Shown: piece after piece, positions 49,921 through 60,907 of the stretch
How the letters are laid out: each line of letters starts with the position of its first letter
Numbering within the stretch: the first letter of the stretch is position 1
Assembly (NCBI RefSeq): GCF_007827595.1
Contig: NZ_VISR01000012.1
Location: 186,001 to 250,000 of the forward strand
DNA from: Streptomyces sp. BK340
Lineage (GTDB): Bacteria > Actinomycetota > Actinomycetes > Streptomycetales > Streptomycetaceae
DNA: 64,000 bases
Direction: 5' to 3'
Position numbers and translations under genes: made by a program
Notes under the pieces: model-generated
Told to the model about the DNA's origin: nothing
The model's input: the letters and a program-made list of their open reading frames with translations, nothing else
Databases searched by the model: none

Positions 49921-51096
49921 ATGGCACGCACACTGGTGATCGGCGGCGGCATCGCGGGCACGGCGGCAGCGCTGGGCCTGCAGAAGGCCGGACACGAGGT
50001 CGCCCTCTTCGAGGCGCACCCCGACACCGCCGAGGACATCGGCGCCTTCCTGACCCTGGCGACGAACGGCATGCGTGCCCTGGCCCAGCTGGACGCCACG
50101 GACGCCGTCACGACCATCGGTTTTCCGCTGACTTCGCTGCGCCTGCTCGACCGCACCGGCACCGAGGTGACACGCGCGCCGCTCGCCGGCGCGGACGACC
50201 CGGCCCTGCGCTACCGCTGCCTGCGCCGCGGCGAGCTGAACGCGGCCCTGCAGGCGGAGGCGGCCCGGCGCGGCATGGCCGTCGTCCACGGCGCCCGCCT
50301 GGTGTCCGTGGACGACGGCCCCGACGGCGTCACCGCGCACTTCGCGGACGGCAGTACTGCCACCGGAGACCTGCTGATCGGCGCGGACGGCCTCAACTCG
50401 GCCGTGCGCGGCCAGGTGGCAGCCCTCGAGGCACAGCCCCGGTACGCCGGCCAGCGCGTCTTCTACGGCTACACGGACGGCACCCCCGCCACCGAGGACG
50501 GCGGCGCCATGACCATGGTGCGCGGCAGCAAGTCCGCCTTCGGGTACGCGGTCTCGCCGGAGGGGGAGACGTACTGGTTCGCCCGCACCGCCGGCGCCCC
50601 GCTGCCCGCCGGCAGCCCCGCCCACCGCACGGCCGGCGGCCGGCGTGAGGAACTGCTCCTTCTGCTGCGCGAGGACGCCGGCCCGGCCGGCGACATCGTG
50701 GCGGCCGGCGCCGAGCGCATGATGGTCGTCAACGCCGCCGAGATGCCGCTCGGCACCCCCTGGCACGCGGGCCGCGTCCTCCTCATCGGTGACGCTGCCC
50801 ACGCGGCCTCCCCGGCCACCGGGCAGGGTGCCTCGATGGCGCTCGAGGACGCGGTGGTCCTCGCCAAGGCCCTGCGCGACACCCCTGACCCGCGCACCGC
50901 GTTCGCCGTCTACGAGCAGCACCGCCGGCCGCGCGTCGAGCACAACATCACCGTCAGCGGCGGCATCTCCCGCGGCACCCACACCCCCTCGCGCGCCGGT
51001 TCCGCGGCTCCCGGCGCCACCCGCGTCGACGACGCGCTGATCCGCCAACTGGCCTGGGAGACACCGCTCCCGGCCGGTGCCGACGAGGAGCACTGA
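49921..51096 (+). CDS. FAD-dependent monooxygenase (PHBH-type)
   Basis: The 391-residue flavoprotein begins with the FAD-binding TLVIGGGIAGTAAALGLQKA. The middle DGxxSxVR-type segment LLIGADGLNSAVRGQ follows, then the second FAD motif RVLLIGDAAHAASPATGQGA. These are the hallmarks of p-hydroxybenzoate hydroxylase-like aromatic or keto-compound monooxygenases. The ATG at 49921 begins the first strand; an upstream in-frame start adds 15 residues. The gene follows the SDR after 146 bases on the same strand. It could oxidise a small aromatic or polyketide-like compound, but the partner pathway is not visible. Confidence 0.92.
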   Translation: MARTLVIGGGIAGTAAALGLQKAGHEVALFEAHPDTAEDIGAFLTLATNGMRALAQLDATDAVTTIGFPLTSLRLLDRTGTEVTRAPLAGADDPALRYRCLRRGELNAALQAEAARRGMAVVHGARLVSVDDGPDGVTAHFADGSTATGDLLIGADGLNSAVRGQVAALEAQPRYAGQRVFYGYTDGTPATEDGGAMTMVRGSKSAFGYAVSPEGETYWFARTAGAPLPAGSPAHRTAGGRREELLLLLREDAGPAGDIVAAGAERMMVVNAAEMPLGTPWHAGRVLLIGDAAHAASPATGQGASMALEDAVVLAKALRDTPDPRTAFAVYEQHRRPRVEHNITVSGGISRGTHTPSRAGSAAPGATRVDDALIRQLAWETPLPAGADEEH

Positions 51097-51209
51097 GCGG
51101 CGGGCCGCCGCGAAAGTGCAAGAGACGGAGCATGGGAGTCCATTGCCGGAGCAACCGCCGGGCCCGGATCGTTCCGGTGCAACCGGCCCTTCGGCAACAA
51201 GGAGCACCC

Positions 51210-53021
51210 GTGCGACTGTTGAGCAGAGCAGGCGGCGCCCTGGCCGCGGCCGCCGCCCTGACCCTGGGCGGCGGCACACCGGCCCCGGCGTCCGCCACGC
51301 CCCCGTCCGCCGACGCGACCTACAGCGTGAGCGTCGGGACACCGGTGCCGTTCACCCACCCCACGGACACCCCCGCCACCCCGTACACCGACCAGGACGG
51401 CACCTTCCACTACCAGCAGTCCGCCGCCCTCTACGGTGCGAAGGACCCGCGCACCTGGGACTTCTACACCGGCAGGGACTTCGACACCGCCAAGTTCGAC
51501 AAGACGCTGAGCAAGGCCGCCGACCCGGCCAACTCGGCCGACCGCAACGACGACACCACCTGGCGGTGCAACAACAGCCCGACCGGCCGCGAGGCGACGT
51601 ACGCCCCGAGCGGCTCCGGCTACGCGCAGAAGAACTACTGCGATCTGTCCGGGGTGTGGGTCGATCCCGACACCGGTGACTGGTACGGCCTCGTGCACAA
51701 CGAGTTCACCCCGCAGCCCTTCGGGGACGGACTGCACTACGACGCCATCGACTACGCCGTCTCCACCGACCGGGGCCGCACCTGGACCATCGAGGACCAC
51801 GTCCTGACCTCCCCGTACAGCACGCGGCGCGGGGACTCGACGGCCTTCCCGAACCAGACGTACTCCTACGGAGACGGCGACCAGCGCCTCTACGCGGACA
51901 CCGCCTCCGGGTACTTCTACGTCTATTACGGCTCCCGGATCGTGGACAAGAAGGGCGGCTGGAAGGCCTTCTACGAACACGTGGCCCGCGCCCCGATCTC
52001 CGCCAAGATGGCCCCCGGTTCCTGGCGCAAGTGGTACGACGGCTCCTGGTCCCAGCCCGGCACCGGCGGCCGGGAGAGCAACATCGTGCCCGTCGACGCC
52101 GGGCACCCCACCGGCTACACCCCCGTCTCGGGCGAGTACGACCCGGCCGGCACCGGCACCGCGGCCGAGCAGATCGCGGCCGGCAAGATGCCCCCGACGT
52201 CACCGCTGTTCGTCATGAACATCGCCTACGACGCCCACCTCGGCCTCTACATCGGAGAACCGCAGGCCGTCGACCAGAGCGGCGACTCACCGCAGTACTT
52301 CTACGCCACCGACGACCTGGCCTCGCAGAGGTGGCACCTCATCGGCGACACCGGCGGCTACACGAACGCGTCCTGGTACCGCTGGTTCCTCGACCCCGCC
52401 AACCGGACCGGCTCCGCCGTGGTCGGCAGGACCTTCCGCTCGTACTGCTCCTTCGGCTGCTCCCACGACGCCTCCGGCGAGTACGTCGACGTCACCGTCG
52501 ACTCCGACCGGCCCGCAGCCCCACCGGTGGACACCACCCGCCGCTACCGCATCACCGGCGGCACGGACCGGGTCCTCGCCCAGAGTTCCCGCGGCGCCGG
52601 CACGACGTCCGTCGCGTCCGCGACCGGCTCCGCCCGGGAGTCGTGGACCTTCACCGCCACCGGTGACGGCGCCTTCACCTTCGCCAACGCCGCCAGCGGC
52701 CGGCTGCTGGGCGTCGACTCCGCCAACGCCGCCGGCCGTGCCTGGGGCGCCCGGCCGACCGTCACCGCGGCACCGGCCGGCGGGCCGACCGTGGGCCAGC
52801 AGTGGTTCCTGATCCGCTGCGCCCGTGACGGCGGCGGCTACCGTCTCGTCAACCGCTACAGCGGCCTCGTCCTCGCCCTGTCCGGGACCTCCGGCCGGCA
52901 CGCCGAGACCACCCCGGCACGCAACTGGACGGACATGAGCGGCAGTTCCGTCGGTGGTGGGCGCACCGCGGCCGAACAGACCCTGTCCCTCACGCCGACC
53001 GGACCAGCCCGCACACGGTGA
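51210..53021 (+). CDS. Secreted propeller-like protein with C-terminal ricin-type (beta-trefoil) lectin domain
   Basis: The 603-residue exported protein has a signal peptide (about 1-30). A 400-residue region is rich in aromatic beta strands and Asp/Gly turns, for example YTDQDGTFHYQQSAALYGAK, GVWVDPDTGDWYGLVHNEFT and VVGRTFRSYCSFGCSHDASG. Its repeated W/Y-D-G blades suggest a five-bladed propeller like GH43/GH117-type enzymes, but I cannot identify catalytic acids. Residues about 440-600 resemble a RICIN trefoil (RYRITGGTDRVLAQSSRGAG, TFTATGDGAFTFANAASGRL, GYRLVNRYSGLVLALSG). The GTG at 51210 follows AAGGAG. It overlaps the next gene by 4 bases. Confidence 0.72.
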   Translation: MRLLSRAGGALAAAAALTLGGGTPAPASATPPSADATYSVSVGTPVPFTHPTDTPATPYTDQDGTFHYQQSAALYGAKDPRTWDFYTGRDFDTAKFDKTLSKAADPANSADRNDDTTWRCNNSPTGREATYAPSGSGYAQKNYCDLSGVWVDPDTGDWYGLVHNEFTPQPFGDGLHYDAIDYAVSTDRGRTWTIEDHVLTSPYSTRRGDSTAFPNQTYSYGDGDQRLYADTASGYFYVYYGSRIVDKKGGWKAFYEHVARAPISAKMAPGSWRKWYDGSWSQPGTGGRESNIVPVDAGHPTGYTPVSGEYDPAGTGTAAEQIAAGKMPPTSPLFVMNIAYDAHLGLYIGEPQAVDQSGDSPQYFYATDDLASQRWHLIGDTGGYTNASWYRWFLDPANRTGSAVVGRTFRSYCSFGCSHDASGEYVDVTVDSDRPAAPPVDTTRRYRITGGTDRVLAQSSRGAGTTSVASATGSARESWTFTATGDGAFTFANAASGRLLGVDSANAAGRAWGARPTVTAAPAGGPTVGQQWFLIRCARDGGGYRLVNRYSGLVLALSGTSGRHAETTPARNWTDMSGSSVGGGRTAAEQTLSLTPTGPARTR

Positions 53022-53887
53022 ACCGCTCCGGGCCCGCCGGCCCGGCGGGCCCGGAACCTATCCTGCTCGACATGCTGATCGACAACGGGGAGTCCGACGC
53101 CCAGCTGGCCCTGGCGGCCGCCAGGGCGGGCGCGGACGTGGTACGCGACATGTACGGGAAATCCCTCGCCCGCTTCGACAAGTCCGCCGGCGACTTCGCG
53201 ACGGCGGCCGACCTCGCGGCGGAGCAGGCCATCGTGGGCGTGCTGCGCGAGGCGCGGCCCGACGACGCCGTCACGGGCGAGGAGAGCGGCAGCACCGGCG
53301 CCGCGGCGGCGCGGCGCCGCTGGCTGGTCGACCCGCTGTGCGGCACCCTCAACTACGCGGTGCGGAACATGCTGGTGGGGGTGAACGTGGCCCTGCGGAC
53401 GGACGACGGGATCACGGCGGCCGCGACGGCCGACCCGTTCAGCGGCGAGGTGTTCTGGACCGACGGGCGGCGGGCCCTGGTCCGGAACGACGGCGGGGAC
53501 GAGGAGTTGACGCCCTCGCCCGAATCGCAACTGGTGGACGTCAATCTCGACCCGCCGTTCCCCAACGCCCCGGGCTTCCGCGCGGTCCGCCTCCTGGCCG
53601 ACCCGGGGTTCGTGCGGCGCTTCCGGCCCCGGGTGGTATCCACGACCCTCGCGGTCGCCTGGGTGGCCGCCGGCCGCCGGGCCGGGTACGTCACCGACGG
53701 CGACCTGCGCGACAGCGTGCACTTCTCCGCCGGCATCGCCCTCTGCAGGGCCGCCGGCTGCACGGTCACCGGCATCCACGGCGGGCCCCTGCACACCGGG
53801 GCGGGCGGCCTGATCGTGGCCGCCGACCCGGAGACGCACGCCGCACTGCTGGAGACGGTCGGGAACCAGACACGCCGGCAGGCGTAG
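53018..53887 (+). CDS. Inositol-monophosphatase-family protein with altered metal site
   Basis: The 289-residue protein resembles IMPase phosphatases. AGDFATAADLAAEQAIVGVL holds the first helix, and AVTGEESGSTG has the GEE metal ligands. WLVDPLCGTLNYAVRN corresponds to the normal WxxDPIDGTxNF, so the second metal-binding aspartate is Cys108. The later W-D-x-A-A-G motif is replaced by VHFSAGIALCRAAG. Two of the usual metal ligands are therefore missing. I recall a DPLCGT variant in other Streptomyces proteins, so this may be a stable subfamily. The GTG overlaps the preceding stop (GTGA); an ATG at 53072 is an alternative start. Confidence 0.78.
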   Translation: MNRSGPAGPAGPEPILLDMLIDNGESDAQLALAAARAGADVVRDMYGKSLARFDKSAGDFATAADLAAEQAIVGVLREARPDDAVTGEESGSTGAAAARRRWLVDPLCGTLNYAVRNMLVGVNVALRTDDGITAAATADPFSGEVFWTDGRRALVRNDGGDEELTPSPESQLVDVNLDPPFPNAPGFRAVRLLADPGFVRRFRPRVVSTTLAVAWVAAGRRAGYVTDGDLRDSVHFSAGIALCRAAGCTVTGIHGGPLHTGAGGLIVAADPETHAALLETVGNQTRRQA

Positions 53888-54019
53888 CGCGAGCCGGAAG
53901 GCCCTCGGAGGTTTTGACTTCCGAAGGCTTGCCGCCCAGTTGCCTCACCACTTAAATCAAAACATGAACTAAGCCATGGGGTCAGCTTCTTGACCTCAGC
54001 AGCCGCATGGAGCCGCCAC
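53888..54019 (+). promoter_or_regulatory. Promoter region of the discoidin/beta-helix gene
   Basis: A short AT-rich tract (about 53948-53975, with TTAAATCAAAACATG) precedes the next gene and is the obvious promoter candidate. An imperfect hairpin around 53905-53932 could end the IMPase transcript. Confidence 0.4.
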
Positions 54020-56560
<2,541 letters not shown>

Positions 56561-56644
56561 TCCCGAACGGCGTACCAGAGCGGGCAGGTGTCGTCCGGTG
56601 CCGCTGAGATGGAAGGGTCCCTACGTCAACCAGTGAGGCAACTC

Positions 56645-56884
56645 ATGCGTATGCGCAGCTTTGCTACCACAGCAGTTCTCGCAGGTGCCCTTGCCCTGAC
56701 CGGCACTACGGCCGCCCACGCGGCCGACCCGAACCCGGTCGGCGTCGCCACCGACAGCCCGGGCGTCCTGTCCGGCAACGTCATCCAGATCCCGCTCGAC
56801 CTCGACGCCAACCTGTGCGGCGACACCATCGACATCATCGGGTTGCTGAACCCGGCACTCGCCAACTCCTGCACCAACGGCTGA
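56645..56884 (+). CDS. Short chaplin-like surface protein
   Basis: The 79-residue exported peptide has a signal sequence (MRMRSFATTAVLAGALALTG to about AHAAD) and a single chaplin domain. PNPVGVATDSPGVLSGNVIQ is followed by IPLDLDANLCGDTIDIIGLL and NPALANSCTNG. Chaplins are amyloid-forming hydrophobic peptides that coat aerial hyphae and spores; the conserved pair of cysteines is present. Compared with the usual hydrophobic IPVNVPVNVCGN-like stretch, this version is rich in aspartate (LDLDANLCGDTIDI). The ATG at 56645 with GTGAGG upstream was preferred over earlier in-frame codons. A strong terminator follows. Confidence 0.85.
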   Translation: MRMRSFATTAVLAGALALTGTTAAHAADPNPVGVATDSPGVLSGNVIQIPLDLDANLCGDTIDIIGLLNPALANSCTNG

Positions 56885-56890
56885 AAACGT

Positions 56891-56929
56891 CCCGTGCGCC
56901 GGTCCCTCCTGCAGGGGCCGGCGCACGGG
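56891..56929. terminator. Strong hairpin after the chaplin
   Basis: CCCGTGCGCCGG (56891-56902) pairs with CCGGCGCACGGG (56918-56929), extended by five inner pairs to a 17-pair stem and a 5-nt loop. It lies between convergent genes and serves both. Confidence 0.85.
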
Positions 56930-56948
56930 CGTTCGCTCGAACGCCGGG

Positions 56949-58145
56949 TCAGTCGCGCGCCGCCGGTGCGGGAGCCTCACACCTGGAGGACAGGGCGTCC
57001 TGCTGCCGGGCGGACGCGCCTCCGGTCCGGCGGCGGCGCAGCAGCAGGCGTCTCGCCGGGCGTTCCACGGCCTCGTACAGGAGCCAGGACAGTCCGAGGG
57101 AGAGAGTGAAGGCGACGGCGGTGACCGCCAGACCCGCCAGGACCCCGAAGTGCGGCTTCGTGCCGAGCAGGTTGGTGCCCGCGCGCAGGACCAGCAGGTG
57201 AATCATGTAGAAGGCGAACGACAGTTCCCCCAGCCGCACCATCCGCGGGTGCCGCCACAGCGAGGGCAGTCCGTACGCATCCGCGACCGCCGCGGCCGGG
57301 ATGAGGAGGGTGAACCCGGCGAGGGTGCAGACGGTGGCGGAGTAGCCGGGTGTGACCTGCGGGACCAGGAAGTAGCCGATGATCGCGAGGGCAAGCGACG
57401 CCTCCAGGCCGGGCCCGCGCCAGCGGCCGAGCAGCACCAGCCGGGCCGTGACGGCGCCCAGGACGAACTCCGGCAGCCGGGCGGCGGGCAGGGAGTAGAT
57501 CGACTCGTCCATCCAGTGGTGTGCGTCCGCCCGGGCCAGGACCAGCACCGCCACGACCGAGAGTCCGCCCAGTGCCGTCGCGCCTCGCGCGCCCAGCCGG
57601 CGCAGCAGCAGGATCAGCAGCGGGAAGGCCGCGTAGAAGAACGCCTCGCAGGCCAGCGACCAGCTGACCGGGTTCAGCGTCTGCCACCAGGGGCGCCACC
57701 AGGAGTGCAGCAGGAAGACGTTGGCCAGCGCCTGCTTGGGTGTCGGCTTCGACTGATGGGCCAGCGTGTACGCCATGGCGAACGCGACGGTCAGGGTGAC
57801 CAGGTGTACCGGGTAGACCCGCGCGATGCGCCGCCGCCAGAAGGCGAGCGCACGGTCACGCGGCCGCGCGGACCACGTCAGCACGAAACCGGACAGCACG
57901 AAGAAGAACGACACGCCCGTGGCGCCGGCCCCGAACGCCCAGGTCACGATGTGACCGGCTTCGCCTCCGAAGTAGCCGAAGTTGTTCACGTGCAGCCCGA
58001 ACACCAGCAGCGCCGCGACCCAGCGCAGCCCGGTGAGGGACGGCAGGGAGGACATGGCGGCGGGCGGGGACGATCTCGCCGACGCCGTGGACGCGTCGGT
58101 TCGTACGGACGGCGTCCGGGACACCCGGGTCGTCGCCGTGCTCAT
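56949..58145 (-). CDS. Membrane acyltransferase (acyltransferase-3 family)
   Basis: The 398-residue protein has about ten transmembrane segments after a disordered N-terminal tail. The family blocks are LPSLTGLRWVAALLVFGLHV near the first helix, ATGVSFFFVLSGFVLTWSAR, FWRRRIARVYPVHLVTLTVA and PVSWSLACEAFFYAAFPLL. They match acyltransferase-3 enzymes that acylate sugars, peptidoglycan or antibiotic intermediates on the membrane, including OatA-like O-acetyltransferases. The His in FGLHV and the Arg in the RRRIARVYP motif are the usual conserved residues. The ATG at 58145 is selected because it follows AGGTGA; a further upstream start is possible. It is convergent with the chaplin. Confidence 0.9.
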   Translation of the reverse strand: MSTATTRVSRTPSVRTDASTASARSSPPAAMSSLPSLTGLRWVAALLVFGLHVNNFGYFGGEAGHIVTWAFGAGATGVSFFFVLSGFVLTWSARPRDRALAFWRRRIARVYPVHLVTLTVAFAMAYTLAHQSKPTPKQALANVFLLHSWWRPWWQTLNPVSWSLACEAFFYAAFPLLILLLRRLGARGATALGGLSVVAVLVLARADAHHWMDESIYSLPAARLPEFVLGAVTARLVLLGRWRGPGLEASLALAIIGYFLVPQVTPGYSATVCTLAGFTLLIPAAAVADAYGLPSLWRHPRMVRLGELSFAFYMIHLLVLRAGTNLLGTKPHFGVLAGLAVTAVAFTLSLGLSWLLYEAVERPARRLLLRRRRTGGASARQQDALSSRCEAPAPAARD

Positions 58146-58232
58146 CCAATCACCTGCCGGAGGAGGTTCGCGTGGGGCATGAAGGGGAGCGTTGCCCGTT
58201 CGCCCCCTCTCCATCACATCAAGTTGCAAACA

Positions 58233-59276
58233 TCACACTTCTGCCGAACGACGCAACCCGCGGTATGCCACGGACGGCCGGACCTGGTGCACCCGTAAGA
58301 GTGAACGCTCGCGTCGTTCGCCCGGATCGGCGCGGGCGGTGCGGGTGGACGGTGAACTTGCCTCCGCGCGGGGCGAGTTCGGGCCGGTGCCGTACGACTC
58401 CCAGGACTCGGTGTTCTCGGCCAGTCGTTCGACCCGCGCGGCCGCTGTCCGGGCGCGGCGCCCGGCCTCGCGTACGTGCCGGCCGGCCTTCCGTGCCCGC
58501 TCACGGGCGTCCTGCTCATCGGCGCGGGCCCGCCCCTGCTCCGCCTGGACGCTCCGCGCCTCCTCCCGCAGCTCCCGCAGCCGCTTCTCCGCCTGCGCCG
58601 ACCGCCGGGCGGCCTCCTCCGCGTCCGCCTCGGCGGCCGCCGCCTCCTCCTGCAGCGCGCGCAGCTCGCGCTCGGCGTCCCGGGCCGCCGTGCGCGCCCC
58701 GGCGAGCTGCCGGCGGCGCTCCTCGCCGCCCCCGTGCCGCACCGCCTTCGGCCCCGGCTCCGGCGTGGGGCGGGCGCGGCGCCCGGCGGCGGCCTCGTCC
58801 GCCTCCGGAAACCCGATCGCGGCGCGGAGCGGCTTCACCAGCCGGCCCGCCGCCCACTCCCGGGCGGCCTCCGGGTCGGCCAGGACGGCGTGCAGGGTCT
58901 CCTCGACCTCGCGCCGAACGCCCTCGCCGACCGGATGACCCGCCTCGGCGGCCAGCCGTCGTGCCTGGCCTGCGAGCGCGCCGGTCAGCTCGCGCTGCCT
59001 GCGGGCGAGCAGGCGCAGCTGCGGCCCGTCCAGTTCGCGATGTGCCCGGCGCAGCTCCTCACCGAGCACGAGCAGCGGCTGGACCTCGCCGGGCAGCCTG
59101 CGGACCAGGAGATTGCCGGCCCACGCGGCCAGGCTCGGGCGCCGCAACGCGGTGATCTCCTTGGCGAGCTCCTGCTCGCCGGACGTACGGGCCTGAGCGG
59201 CATACCGGTCGCGGGCGGCGACGAATTCCTCCGGCCGCAGCCCGTACAGCTCATCGGCGACGGTGTCGAGATCCAC
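58233..59276 (-). CDS. Coiled-coil protein of unknown function
   Basis: The 347-residue protein starts LDTVADELYGLRPEEFVAAR and continues RDRYAAQARTSGEQELAKEI, TALRRPSLAAWAGNLLVRRL, a block I recall from an uncharacterised actinobacterial family. From about residue 190 it is one long Ala/Glu/Arg coiled coil (AARDAERELRALQEEAAAAE, KRLRELREEARSVQAEQGRA, ERARKAGRHVREAGRRARTA). No enzyme motif is seen. A structural or DNA-associated role is possible but untested. The GTG at 59276 follows AGGGAC. Confidence 0.75.
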   Translation of the reverse strand: MDLDTVADELYGLRPEEFVAARDRYAAQARTSGEQELAKEITALRRPSLAAWAGNLLVRRLPGEVQPLLVLGEELRRAHRELDGPQLRLLARRQRELTGALAGQARRLAAEAGHPVGEGVRREVEETLHAVLADPEAAREWAAGRLVKPLRAAIGFPEADEAAAGRRARPTPEPGPKAVRHGGGEERRRQLAGARTAARDAERELRALQEEAAAAEADAEEAARRSAQAEKRLRELREEARSVQAEQGRARADEQDARERARKAGRHVREAGRRARTAAARVERLAENTESWESYGTGPNSPRAEASSPSTRTARADPGERRERSLLRVHQVRPSVAYRGLRRSAEV

Positions 59277-59594
59277 CGGAGTCCCTCTCGAACACCCCCC
59301 ATGACGGACTCCGAGTCTCCCACCCGGTGGGCTTCACGGTCACCCGTCCCGTGCGCGACCACGACGGCCCGGGCGTCGACCGCATGGTCTTCCGGCTCGG
59401 GCTCCCGCACCTCGGTCCCGCGAGCCACCGCCCCTGACCACGTCGTTCGTTCTCGCCGACGCGGTCCGCGACGAGGGCAGCGCCACCGGGTTCCACGCCC
59501 CGCGACTTTCGCCGACCGATCCGCTTCCTTCGGCCCCGCGTCCTAGACCATCGGGGGACGGCGTCGCCGGGTGCGCGCCCGACAGGGTGTCCGT
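59277..59594 (+). other. 318-bp gap with a possible relic reading frame
   Basis: No complete gene was found. A 37-codon frame (59327-59437, including GFTVTRPVRDHDGPGVDRMV) looks protein-like and could be a relic of a GNAT C terminus. Its start is a GTG without a ribosome site, so I do not call it a gene. Confidence 0.3.
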
Positions 59595-60719
59595 ATGGAG
59601 AAGAAACAAGGGATCAACCGCGCACAGTTCCTCGCCGGGATGGCGTCCGCAGGGCTTGCCGCGACGGCGCTCAACGCGGGCCCGGCTCAGGCGGGGGAGA
59701 GGCCGCAGGGACTGCGTCACCGGGGTGTCGTCTACACCGTCGGCGAGGGCGAGACGCCTGCCACCGGCTTCCGTACGGCGCGGATGCGCAAGGACATCCG
59801 CGCCATCCGCGACGAGCTGCACGCGGACACCGTGGACGTCACCGGCGACGGCGTGGAGCGTCTCACGGCCACCGCCGCGGAGGCCGCCGAGCGGGGCCTG
59901 CACGTCTGGCTGCAGCCGACGCTCGGAGACGTCCCCGAACGGGACATCCTGGACCACCTCGCCGAGACCGGCCGGTTCGCGGAGCGGCTGCGCCGGCAGG
60001 GCGCGAGCGTCGACCTCAGCGTGGGCTGCGAGTTCTGGCTGTTCGTGCCGGGCATCGTCCCGGGCGACACCGTCCTCGAACGCATCCGGAACCTGCTGGA
60101 CGGCAAGGTCGACCCCGTCAGGATGCAACGGCTGCTGGACCGCTTCACGGCCAGGGCGGCCGCGGTCGGCCGCTCCGTCTTCCACGGCCGGCTCGGTTAC
60201 GCGGCCGCCCAGGAGGACACGGTCGACTGGCGGCTCTTCGACATCGTCGGCATCGACTACTACTCGTACTTCCCGCACCGCGCCGACTACGTACGCGAGC
60301 TGCGCAGCTACCTGCGCTGGGGCAAACCACTGGCGATCACCGAGTTCGGCACCTGCGCCTACGTCGGCGCGCCCGAGACCCGGGGCATGGGCTGGAACAT
60401 CGTCGACCTGGACAAGCACCCCGAGGAGATCAAGGGCCACCCGGTCCGCAGCGAGCGCACCCAGGCCGACTACCTCATGCGCCTGCTCGACGCCTTCTCC
60501 TCGCTGAACCTGTACGCGGCGATGGCCTTCGAGTTCGTGGCCCTCGACGCCCCGCACCGCCCCGGCGACCCCCGGCACGACCTCGACCTCGCGACCTGCG
60601 CCGTCACCAAGACCCTCGAGGACCGCCCGTTCGACCCCGCCTCCCCTCGGCACTGGGAACCCAAGGAGGCCTTCCACGCCCTGGCCCGCCGGTACGCGAG
60701 CGAGGCGTCCCGCCGCTGA
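59595..60719 (+). CDS. Exported TIM-barrel-like protein (possible glycosidase-like hydrolase)
   Basis: The 374-residue protein starts MEKKQGINRAQFLAGMASAG and has an alanine-rich hydrophobic stretch to PAQAGE, resembling a Tat-like signal that lacks the twin arginines. The domain reads VVYTVGEGETPATGFRTARM, LHADTVDVTGDGVERLTATA, LHVWLQPTLGDVPERDILDH and LAITEFGTCAYVGAP. Alternating strands and an ITEFG strand with a candidate catalytic glutamate resemble clan GH-A barrels. Related Streptomyces proteins are sometimes annotated as abortive phage infection proteins, which the sequence itself does not support. Function is unresolved. Confidence 0.72.
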   Translation: MEKKQGINRAQFLAGMASAGLAATALNAGPAQAGERPQGLRHRGVVYTVGEGETPATGFRTARMRKDIRAIRDELHADTVDVTGDGVERLTATAAEAAERGLHVWLQPTLGDVPERDILDHLAETGRFAERLRRQGASVDLSVGCEFWLFVPGIVPGDTVLERIRNLLDGKVDPVRMQRLLDRFTARAAAVGRSVFHGRLGYAAAQEDTVDWRLFDIVGIDYYSYFPHRADYVRELRSYLRWGKPLAITEFGTCAYVGAPETRGMGWNIVDLDKHPEEIKGHPVRSERTQADYLMRLLDAFSSLNLYAAMAFEFVALDAPHRPGDPRHDLDLATCAVTKTLEDRPFDPASPRHWEPKEAFHALARRYASEASRR

Positions 60720-60844
60720 CGCACAGACCCCGGTGCCGCGCGCTCACCCGTTCGGGGGACCCCTCGGCTCGGCGCGCGGCGGTCCCGGACTCGCGGCCGG
60801 ATGATGCCTCCGTGTCCACCGGCCGGATTCCGGCCGACGACACG

Positions 60845-60907
60845 TGGCCAGAATTGCATCATTCGTTTTCTTGAATCTCTCGTGTTTATGAGGGTAGGTT
60901 CGGGGTC
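60845..60907 (+). promoter_or_regulatory. AT-rich promoter/operator region of furA-katG
   Basis: The segment before furA is much more AT-rich than its surroundings and contains GAAT (60851), ATTC (60861) and GAAT (60873) half-sites in a TTGCAT/TTGAAT context. FurA-type repressors usually bind such AT-rich imperfect palindromes overlapping their own promoters, so autoregulation is expected. Confidence 0.5.

Noticed and set aside
59327..59437. Small gene of 36 residues between the coiled-coil and TIM-barrel genes
   Set aside because: It is protein-like in composition but has no ribosome site and no complete fold; listed only as a possible relic.
59595..60719. Phage-defence (abortive infection) gene
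   Set aside because: The label exists for similar proteins, but the sequence shows an export-like leader and a glycosidase-like barrel, with no defence neighbours.
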